A stretch of 64,000 nucleotides of DNA from an uncultured Muribaculaceae bacterium (GCA_944321715.1 CALUMJ010000005.1:1-64000); one strand, 5' to 3'; numbered from the stretch's first letter, positions 10,039 through 19,790 are shown. Made by a program: numbers and translations. The notes: a model not told the origin generated them from the sequence alone.

Positions 10039-10094
10039 TGACACATCTGAAACATCAACATAATTCTGTACTCAATTAAATACTTTAAATCGGA

Positions 10095-10127
10095 GGCCGG
10101 GCGATGCGTGAGCATCACCCGGCTTTT
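10095..10127 (+). terminator. terminator after pnp
   Basis: A GC-rich hairpin (GCCGGG and GATGC pairing with GCATC and CCCGGC around loop GTGA) is followed by TTTT. Confidence 0.8.
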
Positions 10128-10178
10128 ATATTTATTGCCCCCACAAAGCTAATAATTGCAAAATAATCAATAATAATA

Positions 10179-10208
10179 TTGTTTTTAGGCGCAAAACACC
10201 TATATTTG
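10179..10208 (+). promoter_or_regulatory. promoter of the zapB-like/zapA operon
   Basis: TTG at 10179-10181, a 19-bp spacer, then TATATTTG at 10201-10208: a textbook Bacteroidetes -33/-7 promoter. It lies 17 bp before the first start codon. Confidence 0.75.
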
Positions 10209-10225
10209 TAGAAAAATGGCAAAGC

Positions 10226-10519
10226 ATGGACTCTGAACTGCAAAACACCTTGGAGAGGCTAATCGGCAAAAGCAAGGTGCTTGTTGAAAAATACAACGCA
10301 CTGAAAGCTGCGAAAGAGGCCGTTGACAAGGAAAATGCAGAACTCAAAGCAGCTATCGCGGCAATGGGCGCGCAAATCGAAAGGTTGCAACAAAACTATG
10401 ACTACTTGAAAATTGCTCGTACCGTATCGACCAACCGCGAAGAGCTCGACCGCAACAGAAACATGCTGGGAAAGTTGGTGCAGGACATCGACAAGTGCAT
10501 CTCTCAATTAATGGAATGA
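10226..10519 (+). CDS. small coiled-coil protein, ZapB-like
   Basis: 97 aa, almost entirely heptad-patterned helix (residues about 5-60 and 75-95), rich in Leu, Lys, Glu and Ala, with no membrane segment. It sits 4 bp upstream of zapA. A short coiled-coil gene directly before zapA fits a partner in Z-ring organisation, as ZapB is in other bacteria. The name is an inference from size, coiled coil and position; sequence alone does not prove orthology to E. coli ZapB. Confidence 0.6.
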   Translation: MDSELQNTLERLIGKSKVLVEKYNALKAAKEAVDKENAELKAAIAAMGAQIERLQQNYDYLKIARTVSTNREELDRNRNMLGKLVQDIDKCISQLME

Positions 10520-10523
10520 TGCT

Positions 10524-10826
10524 ATGGCAACATCGACGGCCGGGAGCAACCGGATTTGGATTCAAATAGGCGCAAACCAATTTGAGCTGAAGCTAAAAGA
10601 CAGCAGCGAAGAAAAAGCATATCGAAAAGCCGAAAAGATGCTTAACGAAGCATGGCAAAAGTATGCCAAGTCTTTGAAAGGCAAACGCTCAAACGAAGAA
10701 ATAATGGCGATGGTGGCATTCAAGTTTGCTTGGCTCGTGGTAGAGACCAATGCCAAAAGTGATGCTGTGGCAAGTTTTTTGAAAGATTTTGAACGACAAC
10801 TCGACGAAATTGTTGTGAAGATATAA
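10524..10826 (+). CDS. zapA: cell division protein ZapA
   Basis: 100 aa. The N-terminal alpha/beta part (WIQIGANQFELKLKDSSEE) is followed by a long C-terminal helix (about 30-100), the standard ZapA build. ZapA binds FtsZ filaments at mid-cell and stabilises the Z ring. The length and the helix pattern fit the family. It is transcribed with the coiled-coil gene upstream. A structured RNA region follows, reminiscent of the zapA-ssrS order of other phyla. Confidence 0.82.
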   Translation: MATSTAGSNRIWIQIGANQFELKLKDSSEEKAYRKAEKMLNEAWQKYAKSLKGKRSNEEIMAMVAFKFAWLVVETNAKSDAVASFLKDFERQLDEIVVKI

Positions 10827-10834
10827 GCACTTAA

Positions 10835-10995
10835 CAGATAACCTCTATACCGTGCGTATAGCGTGGGGCGGCAACGCCCACTGTTTCCCACACACATGAC
10901 GGGCAGACTGCCCCATGGCAACAGAATGTGAGGGTCACCGCCACACACTGCGGCAGGGAACGGCATACGTGCGACACGTCTATATAATTAAAATT
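10835..10995 (+). ncRNA. ssrS: candidate 6S RNA (SsrS)
   Basis: The 270 bp between zapA and rny has no open frame and is rich in internal pairing, including a hairpin GGCG-GCAA-CGCC near 10872 and a pair CCGC/GCGG near 10940-10955. Position directly after zapA matches the location of the 6S RNA gene in many bacteria. A long 6S-type duplex with a central bubble could not be drawn convincingly by eye, so the ends are approximate. Alternatives are a leader of rny or another structured RNA. Confidence 0.4.
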
Positions 10996-11007
10996 TAGAA
11001 ATAACCT

Positions 11008-11069
11008 GCACCGGTAGATGCATACAGGCTGAGGCGAGCTGCCTGTGGAGCATCGGTCGGTGCGTTTTT
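11008..11069 (+). terminator. hairpin with T-run before rny
   Basis: GCACCG and GATGC pair with GCATC and CGGTGC, enclosing an inner stem ACAGGC/GCCTGT, followed by GTTTTT. It can end the RNA lying between zapA and rny. It could also act as an attenuator for rny, whose ATG is 28 bp further on. Confidence 0.65.
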
Positions 11070-11097
11070 ATATATACACTATTTAACAAAACGACAA

Positions 11098-12648
11098 ATG
11101 GGCAACATATCAGTTTTTATTTTTATTGTAACAGCAGTTGTATGCCTTGCCATAGGTGCCGTGGCTGCAATTGCAATATCACGCCGTATCGACAAGGCAA
11201 AAGGGAAAGGCATTATCGACGAAGCCAAACTTGAGGCCGAAATGATAAAGAAAAACAAAATCATCGAGGCAAAAGAGGCCGAAATGGCCATCAAATCGGA
11301 AGCCGAAAAGACTGCAAACGCACGATTGGCCAAGGTGCAAACCGCCGAAGCCAAGCTCAAGCAGCGCGAAATGCAGATGAACCAGCAGCAATCAGACCTG
11401 CAACGCAAGAAGAACGAAGTGGATGCCATGAAAGGCAACCTCGAAAACCAACTCGCATTGGTCGATAGCAAACAAGCCGAACTCGACAAAATGCAACGCA
11501 ACATTCAGGAAACGCTGGAACACGTGTCGGGATTGTCGGCCGAGGAAGCCAAAGAGAAGCTCGTGGAATCGCTTAAAGACGAGGCAAAAACCGCCGCAGC
11601 TGCCTATATCAACGACATAATGGACGAGGCCAAGATGACGGCGAACAAAGAAGCCAAGCGCATAGTGGTGCAGACAATTCAACGCGTAGCCACCGAAACG
11701 GCAATTGAAAACGCCGTGACTGTGTTCCACATCGACAGCGACGAAATCAAGGGGCGCATCATCGGGCGCGAAGGACGCAATATCCGTGCACTCGAAGCTG
11801 CAACCGGCATCGAAATCATCGTTGACGACACGCCCGAGGCTATCGTGCTGTCGGGGTTCGACCCTGTACGCCGCGAAATTGCCCGCCTTGCGCTGCACCA
11901 GCTCGTTGCCGACGGGCGCATTCACCCAGCACGCATCGAGGAAGTAGTTGCCAAGGTGCGCAAGCAGGTAGAAGAAGAAATAATCGAAACGGGCAAGCGC
12001 ACAGCAATCGACCTTGGCATACACGGGCTGCACCCCGAGCTTATACGCCTTGTGGGAAAAATGAAATACCGTTCAAGCTACGGGCAAAACCTGCTTCAGC
12101 ACTCGCGCGAAACGGCCAACTTGTGTGCCATTATGGCTACAGAACTCGGGCTTAATCCCAAAAAAGCTCGCCGCGCCGGACTGCTTCACGACATTGGCAA
12201 AGTGCCCGATGACGAACCCGAATTGCCACACGCACTATTAGGCATGAAACTCGCCGAGAAATATAAGGAGAAGCCCGACATCTGCAACGCCATAGGTGCG
12301 CACCACGACGAAGAAGAGGCTACAAGCATGCTCGCCCCAATCGTACAAGTGTGCGATGCCATATCGGGAGCGCGCCCTGGAGCGCGCCGCGAGGTTGTCG
12401 AGGCCTACATCAAGCGTCTTAACGACTTGGAACAACTCGCATTGTCCTATCCTGGCGTAATCAAAACATACGCCATACAAGCAGGCCGCGAATTGCGCGT
12501 AATCGTGGGTGCCGACAAAATCGACGACGCACAGACCGAGAAACTATCGGCCGAAATAGCCAAGAAAATCCAAGACGAATTGACCTACCCGGGACAGGTG
12601 AGAATTACAGTCATTCGCGAAACACGCGCAGTCAGCTTTGCCAAGTAA
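11098..12648 (+). CDS. rny: ribonuclease Y
   Basis: 516 aa endoribonuclease that starts mRNA decay at the inner membrane. Order of parts: N-terminal transmembrane helix (about 4-26), long charged coiled coil (about 30-200), KH domain with the loop [17 protein letters not shown] (about 220-236), and an HD domain with the metal-binding [11 protein letters not shown] (about 362-372). Length is normal for the family. RicT begins 3 bp after the stop, and in Firmicutes RicT-family proteins modulate RNase Y, so the pairing is meaningful. Confidence 0.95.
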   Translation: MGNISVFIFIVTAVVCLAIGAVAAIAISRRIDKAKGKGIIDEAKLEAEMIKKNKIIEAKEAEMAIKSEAEKTANARLAKVQTAEAKLKQREMQMNQQQSDLQRKKNEVDAMKGNLENQLALVDSKQAELDKMQRNIQETLEHVSGLSAEEAKEKLVESLKDEAKTAAAAYINDIMDEAKMTANKEAKRIVVQTIQRVATETAIENAVTVFHIDSDEIKGRIIGREGRNIRALEAATGIEIIVDDTPEAIVLSGFDPVRREIARLALHQLVADGRIHPARIEEVVAKVRKQVEEEIIETGKRTAIDLGIHGLHPELIRLVGKMKYRSSYGQNLLQHSRETANLCAIMATELGLNPKKARRAGLLHDIGKVPDDEPELPHALLGMKLAEKYKEKPDICNAIGAHHDEEEATSMLAPIVQVCDAISGARPGARREVVEAYIKRLNDLEQLALSYPGVIKTYAIQAGRELRVIVGADKIDDAQTEKLSAEIAKKIQDELTYPGQVRITVIRETRAVSFAK

Positions 12649-12651
12649 ACG

Positions 12652-14064
12652 ATGATGAGCGACAATACCGAAAAAGACAGGCCTGCCACCCAGCCAGCAA
12701 CAACCGATGCAGCAACGTCGGCCACAAGCCAGACGCTCGGGCCACGCAGCAAACTGCAAAGCTACAATTGGCTGGGCGATGTGCCTGGCGACTTCAATGA
12801 TGCCGACGACATCATCGAAGTCGCATTCAAGAATACACGACGAGGATTCTACCGAAACAGCCAGCATTTGCCGCTCGCCATTGGCGATTTGGTGGCTGTC
12901 GAGGCATCCCCGGGGCATGACATAGGACGTGTGTCGATGATGGGCAGGCTGGTAAAATTGCAAATGAAGCGCGCCAACTTGCGGCCCGATGCCGAAATTC
13001 TGCGAGTGTTCCGCAAAGCCAAGCCAAACGACATCGCTCGATACGAAGAGGCCAAGGCTAAAGAGGTGGACACGATGATTCGCTCACGCAAAATAGCCGA
13101 AAACCTGAAACTGAGCATGAAAATCGGCGACGTGGAATACCAGGGCGACGGCAACAAGGCCATATTCTATTACATTGCCGACGAACGTGTCGATTTCCGC
13201 CAGCTGATAAAAGTCCTCGCCGAGGAATTCAAGGTGCGCATAGAGATGAAGCAAATCGGCGCAAGGCAGGAAGCCGGGCGCATCGGCGGTATCGGACCGT
13301 GCGGCCGTCCGCTGTGCTGCTCAAGCTGGATGACCAATTTCGTGTCGGTGGCGACCAGTGCCGCACGTTTCCAAGACATCTCGCTCAACCCTCAAAAGCT
13401 TGCAGGACAATGTGCGAAGCTGAAGTGCTGCATGAACTTCGAGGTGGATTGCTATGCCGAGATTGCAAAGAAACTTCCGCCAAAGGATGCCGTCCTCGAA
13501 ACAAAAGACCACACATACTACCACTTCAAGACCGATATTCTGAAGAAGGAAATGACATACTCGACCGACAAGTCGTCACCTGCCAACCTTGTCACAATAT
13601 CGGCCGAACGGGTGTTTGAGGTCATCGCCCTCAACAAAAACGGCGTGAAGCCCGAAAAACTTTCGCCCGACAGCAAAGAGCGTGAAACCGAGCTAAAGGC
13701 TTTCGGCGACATCATAGAACAGGCCGATGTCACACGGTTTGACAAGACTAAACGCAAAAAAAACAAAGGCAACAAGAAGCAGGGCAAACCTCAAGGCAAC
13801 GGCAACCGCCAGCAGCAACAAGCCGAAGGAAAGGAAAACCAGCCCAACAAGCAACAACCCAAGGGCAAGCAACAAGCCGATGGCGGCAATGGAAGGCCAC
13901 AACGACGGCAGCAACAAGACGGCAACAATGCCCGGGGCGGCGACCAACAGCGCAACAACAATGGCAACAATGGCAACAACCGCCGCAACCGTCCTCCACG
14001 CCGCAATGGAGGAAATGCCAACAACAATGCCCCAAAGCCGCAGCCCTCAACGCCACAAGACTAA
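12652..14064 (+). CDS. ricT: PSP1/RicT (YaaT) family protein
   Basis: 470 aa. The core holds the family's conserved cysteines in GPCGRPLCCSSW and GQCAKLKCCMNFEVDCY, which in RicT proteins bind iron-sulfur clusters. After about residue 365 the protein becomes a Gln/Asn/Lys/Arg-rich disordered tail with QQQ and NNGNN runs. It is cotranscribed with rny. In Bacillus the Ric complex adjusts RNase Y activity; the role here is inferred. Two ATG codons stand in tandem at the start. Confidence 0.85.
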   Translation: MMSDNTEKDRPATQPATTDAATSATSQTLGPRSKLQSYNWLGDVPGDFNDADDIIEVAFKNTRRGFYRNSQHLPLAIGDLVAVEASPGHDIGRVSMMGRLVKLQMKRANLRPDAEILRVFRKAKPNDIARYEEAKAKEVDTMIRSRKIAENLKLSMKIGDVEYQGDGNKAIFYYIADERVDFRQLIKVLAEEFKVRIEMKQIGARQEAGRIGGIGPCGRPLCCSSWMTNFVSVATSAARFQDISLNPQKLAGQCAKLKCCMNFEVDCYAEIAKKLPPKDAVLETKDHTYYHFKTDILKKEMTYSTDKSSPANLVTISAERVFEVIALNKNGVKPEKLSPDSKERETELKAFGDIIEQADVTRFDKTKRKKNKGNKKQGKPQGNGNRQQQQAEGKENQPNKQQPKGKQQADGGNGRPQRRQQQDGNNARGGDQQRNNNGNNGNNRRNRPPRRNGGNANNNAPKPQPSTPQD

Positions 14065-14078
14065 CACTCCAATATATG

Positions 14079-14113
14079 AAAAAATCCATGCTCACTTGAG
14101 CATGGATTTTTTG
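14079..14113. terminator. bidirectional terminator between ricT and rho
   Basis: A 13-bp perfect stem (AAAATCCATGCTC with its complement, loop ACTT) is bordered by A-run and T-run, so it can end transcription from both converging genes. Confidence 0.85.
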
Positions 14114-14145
14114 TATTAACTGAGTATTAACTGAGCCGTACCAGT

Positions 14146-16293
14146 TTAATCGTTCATCGACAACAGGAGTTCCTCGTTTGAGCGTGTGCGCTCCATGCGT
14201 TCCTTTATGAACTCCATCGCCTCGATTGAGTTGCGGTCGCTCAGGAAGCGGCGCAACACCCACATGCGGTTGAGCGTGTCGCGCGACAGCAACAAATCGT
14301 CGCGGCGTGTGCTCGATGCCATAATATCGACCGACGGGAATATACGCTTGTTCGACAATTTGCGGTCGAGCTGCAACTCCATGTTACCCGTACCTTTAAA
14401 CTCTTCAAAAATCACCTCGTCCATCTTCGAGCCAGTTTCGGTCAGTGCAGTGGCTATGATGGTGAGGCTGCCGCCATTCTCTATGTTACGTGCGGCACCA
14501 AAGAAGCGTTTGGGCTTCTGCAATGCGTTGGCATCAACACCACCCGACAAAATTTTGCCTGATGCCGGCGACACCGTGTTATAGGCACGTGCCAGACGCG
14601 TAATCGAGTCAAGCAAAATCACCACATCGTGGCCGCATTCCACCATGCGCTTGGCTTTCTCTAATACCAACCCAGCGATTTTCACATGGCGCTCGGCCGG
14701 CTCGTCGAAAGTCGATGCTATGACCTCGGCGTTAACACTGCGAGCCATGTCGGTCACTTCCTCGGGACGCTCGTCGATAAGCAATATAATCATGTACGTT
14801 TCGGGATGGTTCTCCGATATTGCATTGGCAATATCCTTGAGCAGCACAGTCTTACCCGTCTTTGGCGGAGCAACAATCAATCCGCGCTGCCCTTTTCCGA
14901 TTGGTGCGAACATGTCCACTATGCGTGTCGATATGTTGCATGTCTTGCCGCTTGTGAGGTCGAATTTCTCATCGGGGAATAGCGGAACAAGATGTTCAAA
15001 TGGTATGCGGTCGCGCACAAATTCAGGTGTACGCCCGTTTATAAGGTCAACCTTGCAAAGTGGGAAATATTTCTCGCCTTCCTTGGGCGGGCGGATTGTA
15101 CCCTCAACCACGTCGCCTGTTTTCAATCCATTGAGTTTTATCTGGCTTTGAGCCACATACACATCGTCGGGCGAAGTGAGGTAGTTATAGTCCGACGAAC
15201 GCAGGAATCCATAACCATCGGGCATGACTTCAAGTACACCAGTGGCCTTCAATATTCCCTCGAAGTTAAACGGTTCAAACTCTGGTTCGGCAGGTACGGC
15301 CTGTTTTGCAGCTTGCTTGCCAGCCTGTTTATATTTACCTTTTTTCCCAGCCGTTGCAGCAGGTTGGTCGGCTTCCTGTTTTTCGGCCTGTGGCTCTTGT
15401 ATTATTATGGGTGCATTGGCAGCCTCTTCGGCTGCACGGCGAGCTTCCTCGGCTGCGCGTCGGGCCGCTTCCTCGCGCTCTTCTCGGCTGCGCGGCTTGA
15501 AAGTCTTGCGCGAGCCGGTGTTGAAAAACGAGTCGAGCGAGAACGACGGCCTTTTGGTTTCGGCAATTGCGGCTTCTTGTTGTGGTTTCTCGGGCTGCTG
15601 TTGACCATCGGCTTGCGGCACAGGCTCGACACTGTCGGCATCTTGCCCACCAGCCTGCTCTGCAACATTTGCATCATCTTTTTCCACTACGTCTTGCTCC
15701 ACTTGGGGCATATCGGCAGTAGCTACAACATTATCCGCAGCTCCCTCATATATTGTTTCTGCCGCAATGTCATTTTCGGCATCACCGACAACGGCCTGTT
15801 GATTGGCCTCCACATCGGCATTGTTATTATTTTCCATCTCTTTGTTTTTCCTGTTCTTTTTACGTTGTTTTGGCTGTGGCTTGTCAACCTGTTGTTCCTG
15901 CGACTGGTCGAATAATGGCAACGTTGCTGCACCATCTACGACACTGTCTTGCGCCACTTTTGTATCAGTCGTTTTGGACGTTTTTTTAGATTTCCCTGTT
16001 TTTTTTGCTGCCGGGCTTGCCGAGCCAACGGCCTCGGCAACGTTGCCGTTTTCAGCAGCAATCTCCTTGTTCTCGGCAGTTTTTTTCGTTTTAACCTTAG
16101 TCTTAGGTGATTTCTTCTTTCGTTCCGACATATTTGCAGCCGAGGCCTTTGAATTGTCGATGGCCTGTTGGTCAAGAATTTCGTAAACTAAGCCGTTCTT
16201 GTCCAAATCATCGATTCTGTTAATCTTCATTGACGCAGCAATTGCCTTCAACTCGGGCAAATCCATCGAACTTAAATCAGATAGCGTGTACAT
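14146..16293 (-). CDS. rho: transcription termination factor Rho with long charged insertion
   Basis: 715 aa from ATG 16293; an upstream ATG would add 13 residues without support. Order: Rho N-terminal helical domain ([15 protein letters not shown]), a Lys/Glu/Ala/Gln-rich disordered insertion of about 270 residues, then the RNA-binding cold-shock-like fold ([13 protein letters not shown]) and the RecA-like motor. Walker A is [10 protein letters not shown], and [15 protein letters not shown] matches Walker B and the arginine region. Rho is a hexameric helicase that ends transcription. The insertion makes it far longer than the 419-aa E. coli protein; Bacteroidetes Rho proteins often carry one. 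Confidence 0.96.
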   Translation of the reverse strand: MYTLSDLSSMDLPELKAIAASMKINRIDDLDKNGLVYEILDQQAIDNSKASAANMSERKKKSPKTKVKTKKTAENKEIAAENGNVAEAVGSASPAAKKTGKSKKTSKTTDTKVAQDSVVDGAATLPLFDQSQEQQVDKPQPKQRKKNRKNKEMENNNNADVEANQQAVVGDAENDIAAETIYEGAADNVVATADMPQVEQDVVEKDDANVAEQAGGQDADSVEPVPQADGQQQPEKPQQEAAIAETKRPSFSLDSFFNTGSRKTFKPRSREEREEAARRAAEEARRAAEEAANAPIIIQEPQAEKQEADQPAATAGKKGKYKQAGKQAAKQAVPAEPEFEPFNFEGILKATGVLEVMPDGYGFLRSSDYNYLTSPDDVYVAQSQIKLNGLKTGDVVEGTIRPPKEGEKYFPLCKVDLINGRTPEFVRDRIPFEHLVPLFPDEKFDLTSGKTCNISTRIVDMFAPIGKGQRGLIVAPPKTGKTVLLKDIANAISENHPETYMIILLIDERPEEVTDMARSVNAEVIASTFDEPAERHVKIAGLVLEKAKRMVECGHDVVILLDSITRLARAYNTVSPASGKILSGGVDANALQKPKRFFGAARNIENGGSLTIIATALTETGSKMDEVIFEEFKGTGNMELQLDRKLSNKRIFPSVDIMASSTRRDDLLLSRDTLNRMWVLRRFLSDRNSIEAMEFIKERMERTRSNEELLLSMND

Positions 16294-16930
16294 ATATACG
16301 TATAGAAATATATTGGAGTGATTGCATGGCATGGAAAGCTCTATCGCTCCGGCTCATGCACAGTGCAGACACTTCGCCTGCATAACATGTGGTTAAAATA
16401 TATTTTTTTGAAAATTCCTGTATTGGGATAACCGACTGCCGAACCACTTTCTTGAACGAATAACGTAGCTTAAAACCGGCAAGCCTTTGCTTGAATTGCG
16501 TTGCAAATATAGCACTTTTTTTCGTAAACATGAACAAACAGCCACAAAATATAACGCCGCAAAGCACTAAAAAAATGCACTCCACATATTCAAACCGACA
16601 CACCGCATTTCAAGAACCATTATCGTCAATTTGCCAGCGTTTAGGCCAATTTGGCAGCGCACAAAGCGATAAAAAAGAAAAAATGTTGCATTTTGTAATA
16701 TTTCTGCAACAATAGTATCACTCGTTTCAAAAAACTATCCTTATCTTTGCAATATGAATTTAAAAAGTAAACCTTTCATAGTTGAATAGGTGAAAATTTA
16801 GTGGTTATATAACAATTCTTCGAAATTGTATTAATGGGTTTATAGATTAGGTTTAATTTAGGAGTGTTTTTTGGTTGAAAGAAGTAAGGTCGCCGTGTGG
16901 CGGCCTTGCTTCTTTAATGCTAATCATGCT
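16294..16930. other. intergenic region between rho and NUDIX gene
   Basis: On the minus strand TATATTTG (plus 16504-16511) is a likely rho -7 element, giving rho a leader of about 200 nt. The plus strand carries a promoter-like TATCTTTG at 16742-16749 and a hairpin at 16881-16912, described separately. No convincing protein-coding gene is present; only an 11-codon frame (16754-16789) starts just after the plus-strand promoter. Confidence 0.6.
16742..16915 (+). ncRNA. putative short transcript with promoter and terminator
   Basis: A -7 element TATCTTTG (16742-16749) begins a stretch without a real gene that closes with a hairpin GAAGTAAGGTCGCC-GTGT-GGCGGCCTTGCTTC (16881-16912) followed by TTT. 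An inner hairpin ACAATT-CTTCG-AAATTGT lies near 16820. This could be a small RNA of about 165 nt, or a transcript carrying an 11-codon peptide. The hairpin could instead serve the converging NUDIX gene. Confidence 0.35.
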
Positions 16931-17515
16931 TCAACCCAAATCGGCAACTCGACTTGAGTTCAACTTGTCGTAAAAATATTTCCATAATGGTGCTGCCATT
17001 GTTGACTGTTTCACAGCATCGGACTGCAACAATTCCATCACCTCGGCTTCATCGAGCAGGAACACATTCAGTTCCTCGGTAGGTTCAAGGTGGCTGTGCC
17101 CCACCTTTTCGACACCGTCGGCCACAAAGCAATGTGTGTAATTATTCATGCTGCTCGCGTTGGTAGCAATGGTCATGATTTCATGCCATGTCCCTCCAGC
17201 ATAGCCCGTTTCTTCGAGCAATTCACGCCGAGCAGCCGCCTCGGGCGACTCTCCAGGTTCACAGCACCCGGCACAAATTTCATAGCTCGTGGCATCGATT
17301 CCGTGCCTGTATTGCCTTATCATTATATATTTCCCCTCCTTGGTTACCGCTATGGTATTCACCCATTCGGGATATTCAAGCACGTAAAACTCGTCATTGA
17401 CAATGCCGCTTGCCAGTCTCACGGTGTCGCGCCGAGCCGTCAACCACGGGCGGCGCACCAAGTAAACGCTATCGAGCGTTTCCCACCGCGGTTCTTCTCC
17501 ATCTGTTATTTTCAT
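16931..17515 (-). CDS. NUDIX hydrolase (ADP-sugar pyrophosphatase type)
   Basis: 194 aa. The Nudix box reads GCCEPGESPEAAARREL followed by LEETGY (about residues 83-105), with all catalytic Glu residues and the Arg. The N-terminal strand region and a downstream conserved acidic patch resemble ADP-ribose pyrophosphatases, which split nucleoside-diphosphate sugars into nucleotide and sugar phosphate using magnesium. The true substrate is not defined. It lies 21 bp after the CCA/MGMT fusion gene and is probably cotranscribed with it. Confidence 0.85.
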   Translation of the reverse strand: MKITDGEEPRWETLDSVYLVRRPWLTARRDTVRLASGIVNDEFYVLEYPEWVNTIAVTKEGKYIMIRQYRHGIDATSYEICAGCCEPGESPEAAARRELLEETGYAGGTWHEIMTIATNASSMNNYTHCFVADGVEKVGHSHLEPTEELNVFLLDEAEVMELLQSDAVKQSTMAAPLWKYFYDKLNSSRVADLG

Positions 17516-17536
17516 CGCATATTAATTTATACGTGT

Positions 17537-19489
17537 TTACTTAAATGTTATCGATTCGAGCTTTAACAGATATTCTTTCCGGTCAAGCCCCGCCGAATAT
17601 CCGCCCAAGTGGCAGCCGGCGGCCAGCACACGGTGGCACGGCACAATCACAGCCACAGGATTGCGCCCGTTGGCATTCCCCACAGCCCGCGACGCCCGCG
17701 GGTTGCCTATGGCGGCTGCCAATTGCGAATATGTCATATAAGTGCCGTATGTTATCTTGGTCAATTGCCGCCACACTTGCTGCTGGAAATCGGTACCATG
17801 CATCGAAAGCGGCACTGTGAAATCGCGCCGCGCTCCGGCAAAATACTCGGCAAGCTGTTTCGCAGCCAAATGTGTAATGGCATCGCCACCGCCTAAAGTG
17901 CCACTTGACACGCCATCTTCGTCGGCAAAGCGGCATTCGCTCAATCCCACACCGTCCGACACAAGCACCATGTCGCCAATCGGCGAATGATATATTTCGC
18001 GCGCCACGCTGCCCACTGGCATTTGTGCCGGCACTTCAACATGCTTCACAGGTTTTAGCCCCATTCCGGCGGCAGTATCCAGCATGAATTGGTGCGCCGC
18101 CGCATGGTCGTTAGCCACTTTCCCGTCAAGTATCGCATTCTTTATTGCTTCCTTGATTTTGCCCACTTCGCTGCACGGCTTCAGGCCGAATGTCGCCATA
18201 ATTTCCTCACCAGTCACAGGCGGCTGGAAATTGCGTATGCGGTCTTTTTCTTCCAATTCCACCAGCTTACGGCGCACAAGCTCGTAATTTTCCTTGATGC
18301 GGCGCACCTTCTCGCGGTTTTTCGACGTGATGTCGGCAGCGCACAATGCCATGAGGTCGTCGATGTCGTCACCTGCATCGAAAAGCAACCTGCGCACGGC
18401 CGAGTCGGTGACCACTTCTTCGACCAATGCAATAGGGCGCATGTGCAATCCGACAAGTTTTGCCACATACTTCATTTTCTCGTTCATTGGCAAGCGCATA
18501 CGCTTGAATATGCGAGGCACCATCTTCTCGCCCACAAAATTGTGGTTATGGAATGTCCACCCGAGCTTGGCGTCATAACGCTTTGTTGCTGGTTTAGCTA
18601 TGTCGTGCAGCAATGCCGCCCAGCGCAGCCACACATTGTCGCTGCTGGCTGCCACATTGTCGAGCACCTGCATCGTGTGCAAGAAATTATCCTTGTGGCC
18701 ACGCCCGTTCATCGTTTCCACGCCTTTCAATGCGGCAAGTTCGGGAAATATTATTTCGAGCAAGCGGCAACGGTCGAGCAGCACGAAACCGAGCGACGGC
18801 CTTGCCGACTTCATGATTTTCATAAGTTCGTCGGCAATGCGCTCGTGCGAAATTATACCTATTCGCTCACGGTTTCGCTCGATAGCCGCAAATGTTTCGG
18901 GGTAGATTTCAAAACCGAGCTGGGTGGCAAAACGTATGGCCCGCATCATGCGCAATGGGTCGTCCGAGAAAGTTATATCGGGGTCCATTGGCGTGCGGAT
19001 AATCCCGTCATGCAAGTCGTCCATGCCGCCGAATGGGTCAAGCAACTCGCCGAAACGGGCATGGTTGACACACACTGCCATTGCATTGATTGTGAAGTCG
19101 CGGCGACGCTGGTCGTCATCGAGCGTACCGTCCTCGACTATCGGTTTGCGGCTGTCGCGTGTGTAAGACTCGCGGCGCGCTCCCACAAATTCCAGCTCGC
19201 CTCCTTGCCATTTCACTTGTGCGGTGCCGAAATTGCGGAACACAGCCAGCGTCGCCCGCTTGCCGAGTCGGCGTTGCACCCCTTCGGCAACCTCTATGCC
19301 ACTGCCCACTGTCACGAAATCAATATCTTTAGACGCGCGACCAAGGAACATGTCGCGCACATACCCTCCAACGACGTAGCACTCGCGCCCCATTCCGTCG
19401 GCCACCTCGCCGACAATACCGAACACCGGGTCGCCGAGATGCTTCAAAACAAGCTCCTTGTCATATTCCAATCTTTGCATATTTCCCAT
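17537..19489 (-). CDS. CCA tRNA nucleotidyltransferase fused to O6-alkylguanine-DNA alkyltransferase
   Basis: 650 aa in one uninterrupted frame. Residues about 1-470 are a class II polyA-polymerase/CCA-transferase: YVVGGYVRDMFLGR, the DID catalytic pair in SKDIDFVTVG, RRRDFTINAMA, then an HD domain (WAALLHDIAKPATK). This part repairs or adds CCA ends on tRNA. Residues about 490-650 are a complete MGMT/Ogt domain (REIYHSPIGDMVL, FQQQVWRQLTKITYGTYMTY) with the acceptor cysteine in VIVPCHRVL, which removes alkyl groups from DNA. Each part is full length, so this is a fusion, not debris. The combination is unusual. Confidence 0.88.
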   Translation of the reverse strand: MGNMQRLEYDKELVLKHLGDPVFGIVGEVADGMGRECYVVGGYVRDMFLGRASKDIDFVTVGSGIEVAEGVQRRLGKRATLAVFRNFGTAQVKWQGGELEFVGARRESYTRDSRKPIVEDGTLDDDQRRRDFTINAMAVCVNHARFGELLDPFGGMDDLHDGIIRTPMDPDITFSDDPLRMMRAIRFATQLGFEIYPETFAAIERNRERIGIISHERIADELMKIMKSARPSLGFVLLDRCRLLEIIFPELAALKGVETMNGRGHKDNFLHTMQVLDNVAASSDNVWLRWAALLHDIAKPATKRYDAKLGWTFHNHNFVGEKMVPRIFKRMRLPMNEKMKYVAKLVGLHMRPIALVEEVVTDSAVRRLLFDAGDDIDDLMALCAADITSKNREKVRRIKENYELVRRKLVELEEKDRIRNFQPPVTGEEIMATFGLKPCSEVGKIKEAIKNAILDGKVANDHAAAHQFMLDTAAGMGLKPVKHVEVPAQMPVGSVAREIYHSPIGDMVLVSDGVGLSECRFADEDGVSSGTLGGGDAITHLAAKQLAEYFAGARRDFTVPLSMHGTDFQQQVWRQLTKITYGTYMTYSQLAAAIGNPRASRAVGNANGRNPVAVIVPCHRVLAAGCHLGGYSAGLDRKEYLLKLESITFK

Positions 19490-19641
19490 TCAAGCTACAT
19501 TTCACAATATGCCGGCTCGGCCATGCGGCCAATCCACGCATATTTTTACAAAATTACAATTTTCACGCCATTTCCACAAAAACCACACAAAACCACCGCG
19601 CGAAAAACAACGGCTTTTTCAACAATATAGCGATTGCCATG

Positions 19642-19672
19642 TTGCTAATAAAAAAATAAATACATATATTTG
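19642..19672 (+). promoter_or_regulatory. promoter of the E2/JAMM/E1 operon
   Basis: TTG at 19642-19644, a 20-bp spacer, then TATATTTG at 19665-19672, matching the Bacteroidetes -33/-7 pattern. The first gene starts at 19811, leaving a leader of about 130 nt. Confidence 0.7.
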
Positions 19673-19748
19673 CATTATCGGATGCCCTGGCAATTGAGCG
19701 ACAGGTAGTAATAGACATATAAAATATAATTGTAGAAGATTGGATAAT

Positions 19749-19790
19749 AGGTTCTGCCGACTTCGTCAATCTGACAGCATAAAAGAACCT
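19749..19790 (+). promoter_or_regulatory. leader hairpin of the E2/JAMM/E1 operon
   Basis: AGGTTCT (19749-19755) pairs with AGAACCT (19784-19790) around a 28-nt loop that itself contains GAC-TTC-GTC. It lies 20 bp before the start codon, so it could influence ribosome access. No T-run follows, so it is not a terminator. Confidence 0.35.

Noticed and set aside
13741..14064. Separate Gln/Asn-rich gene at the end of ricT
   Set aside because: It is continuous in frame with the RicT core and has no start context of its own; it is the disordered tail.
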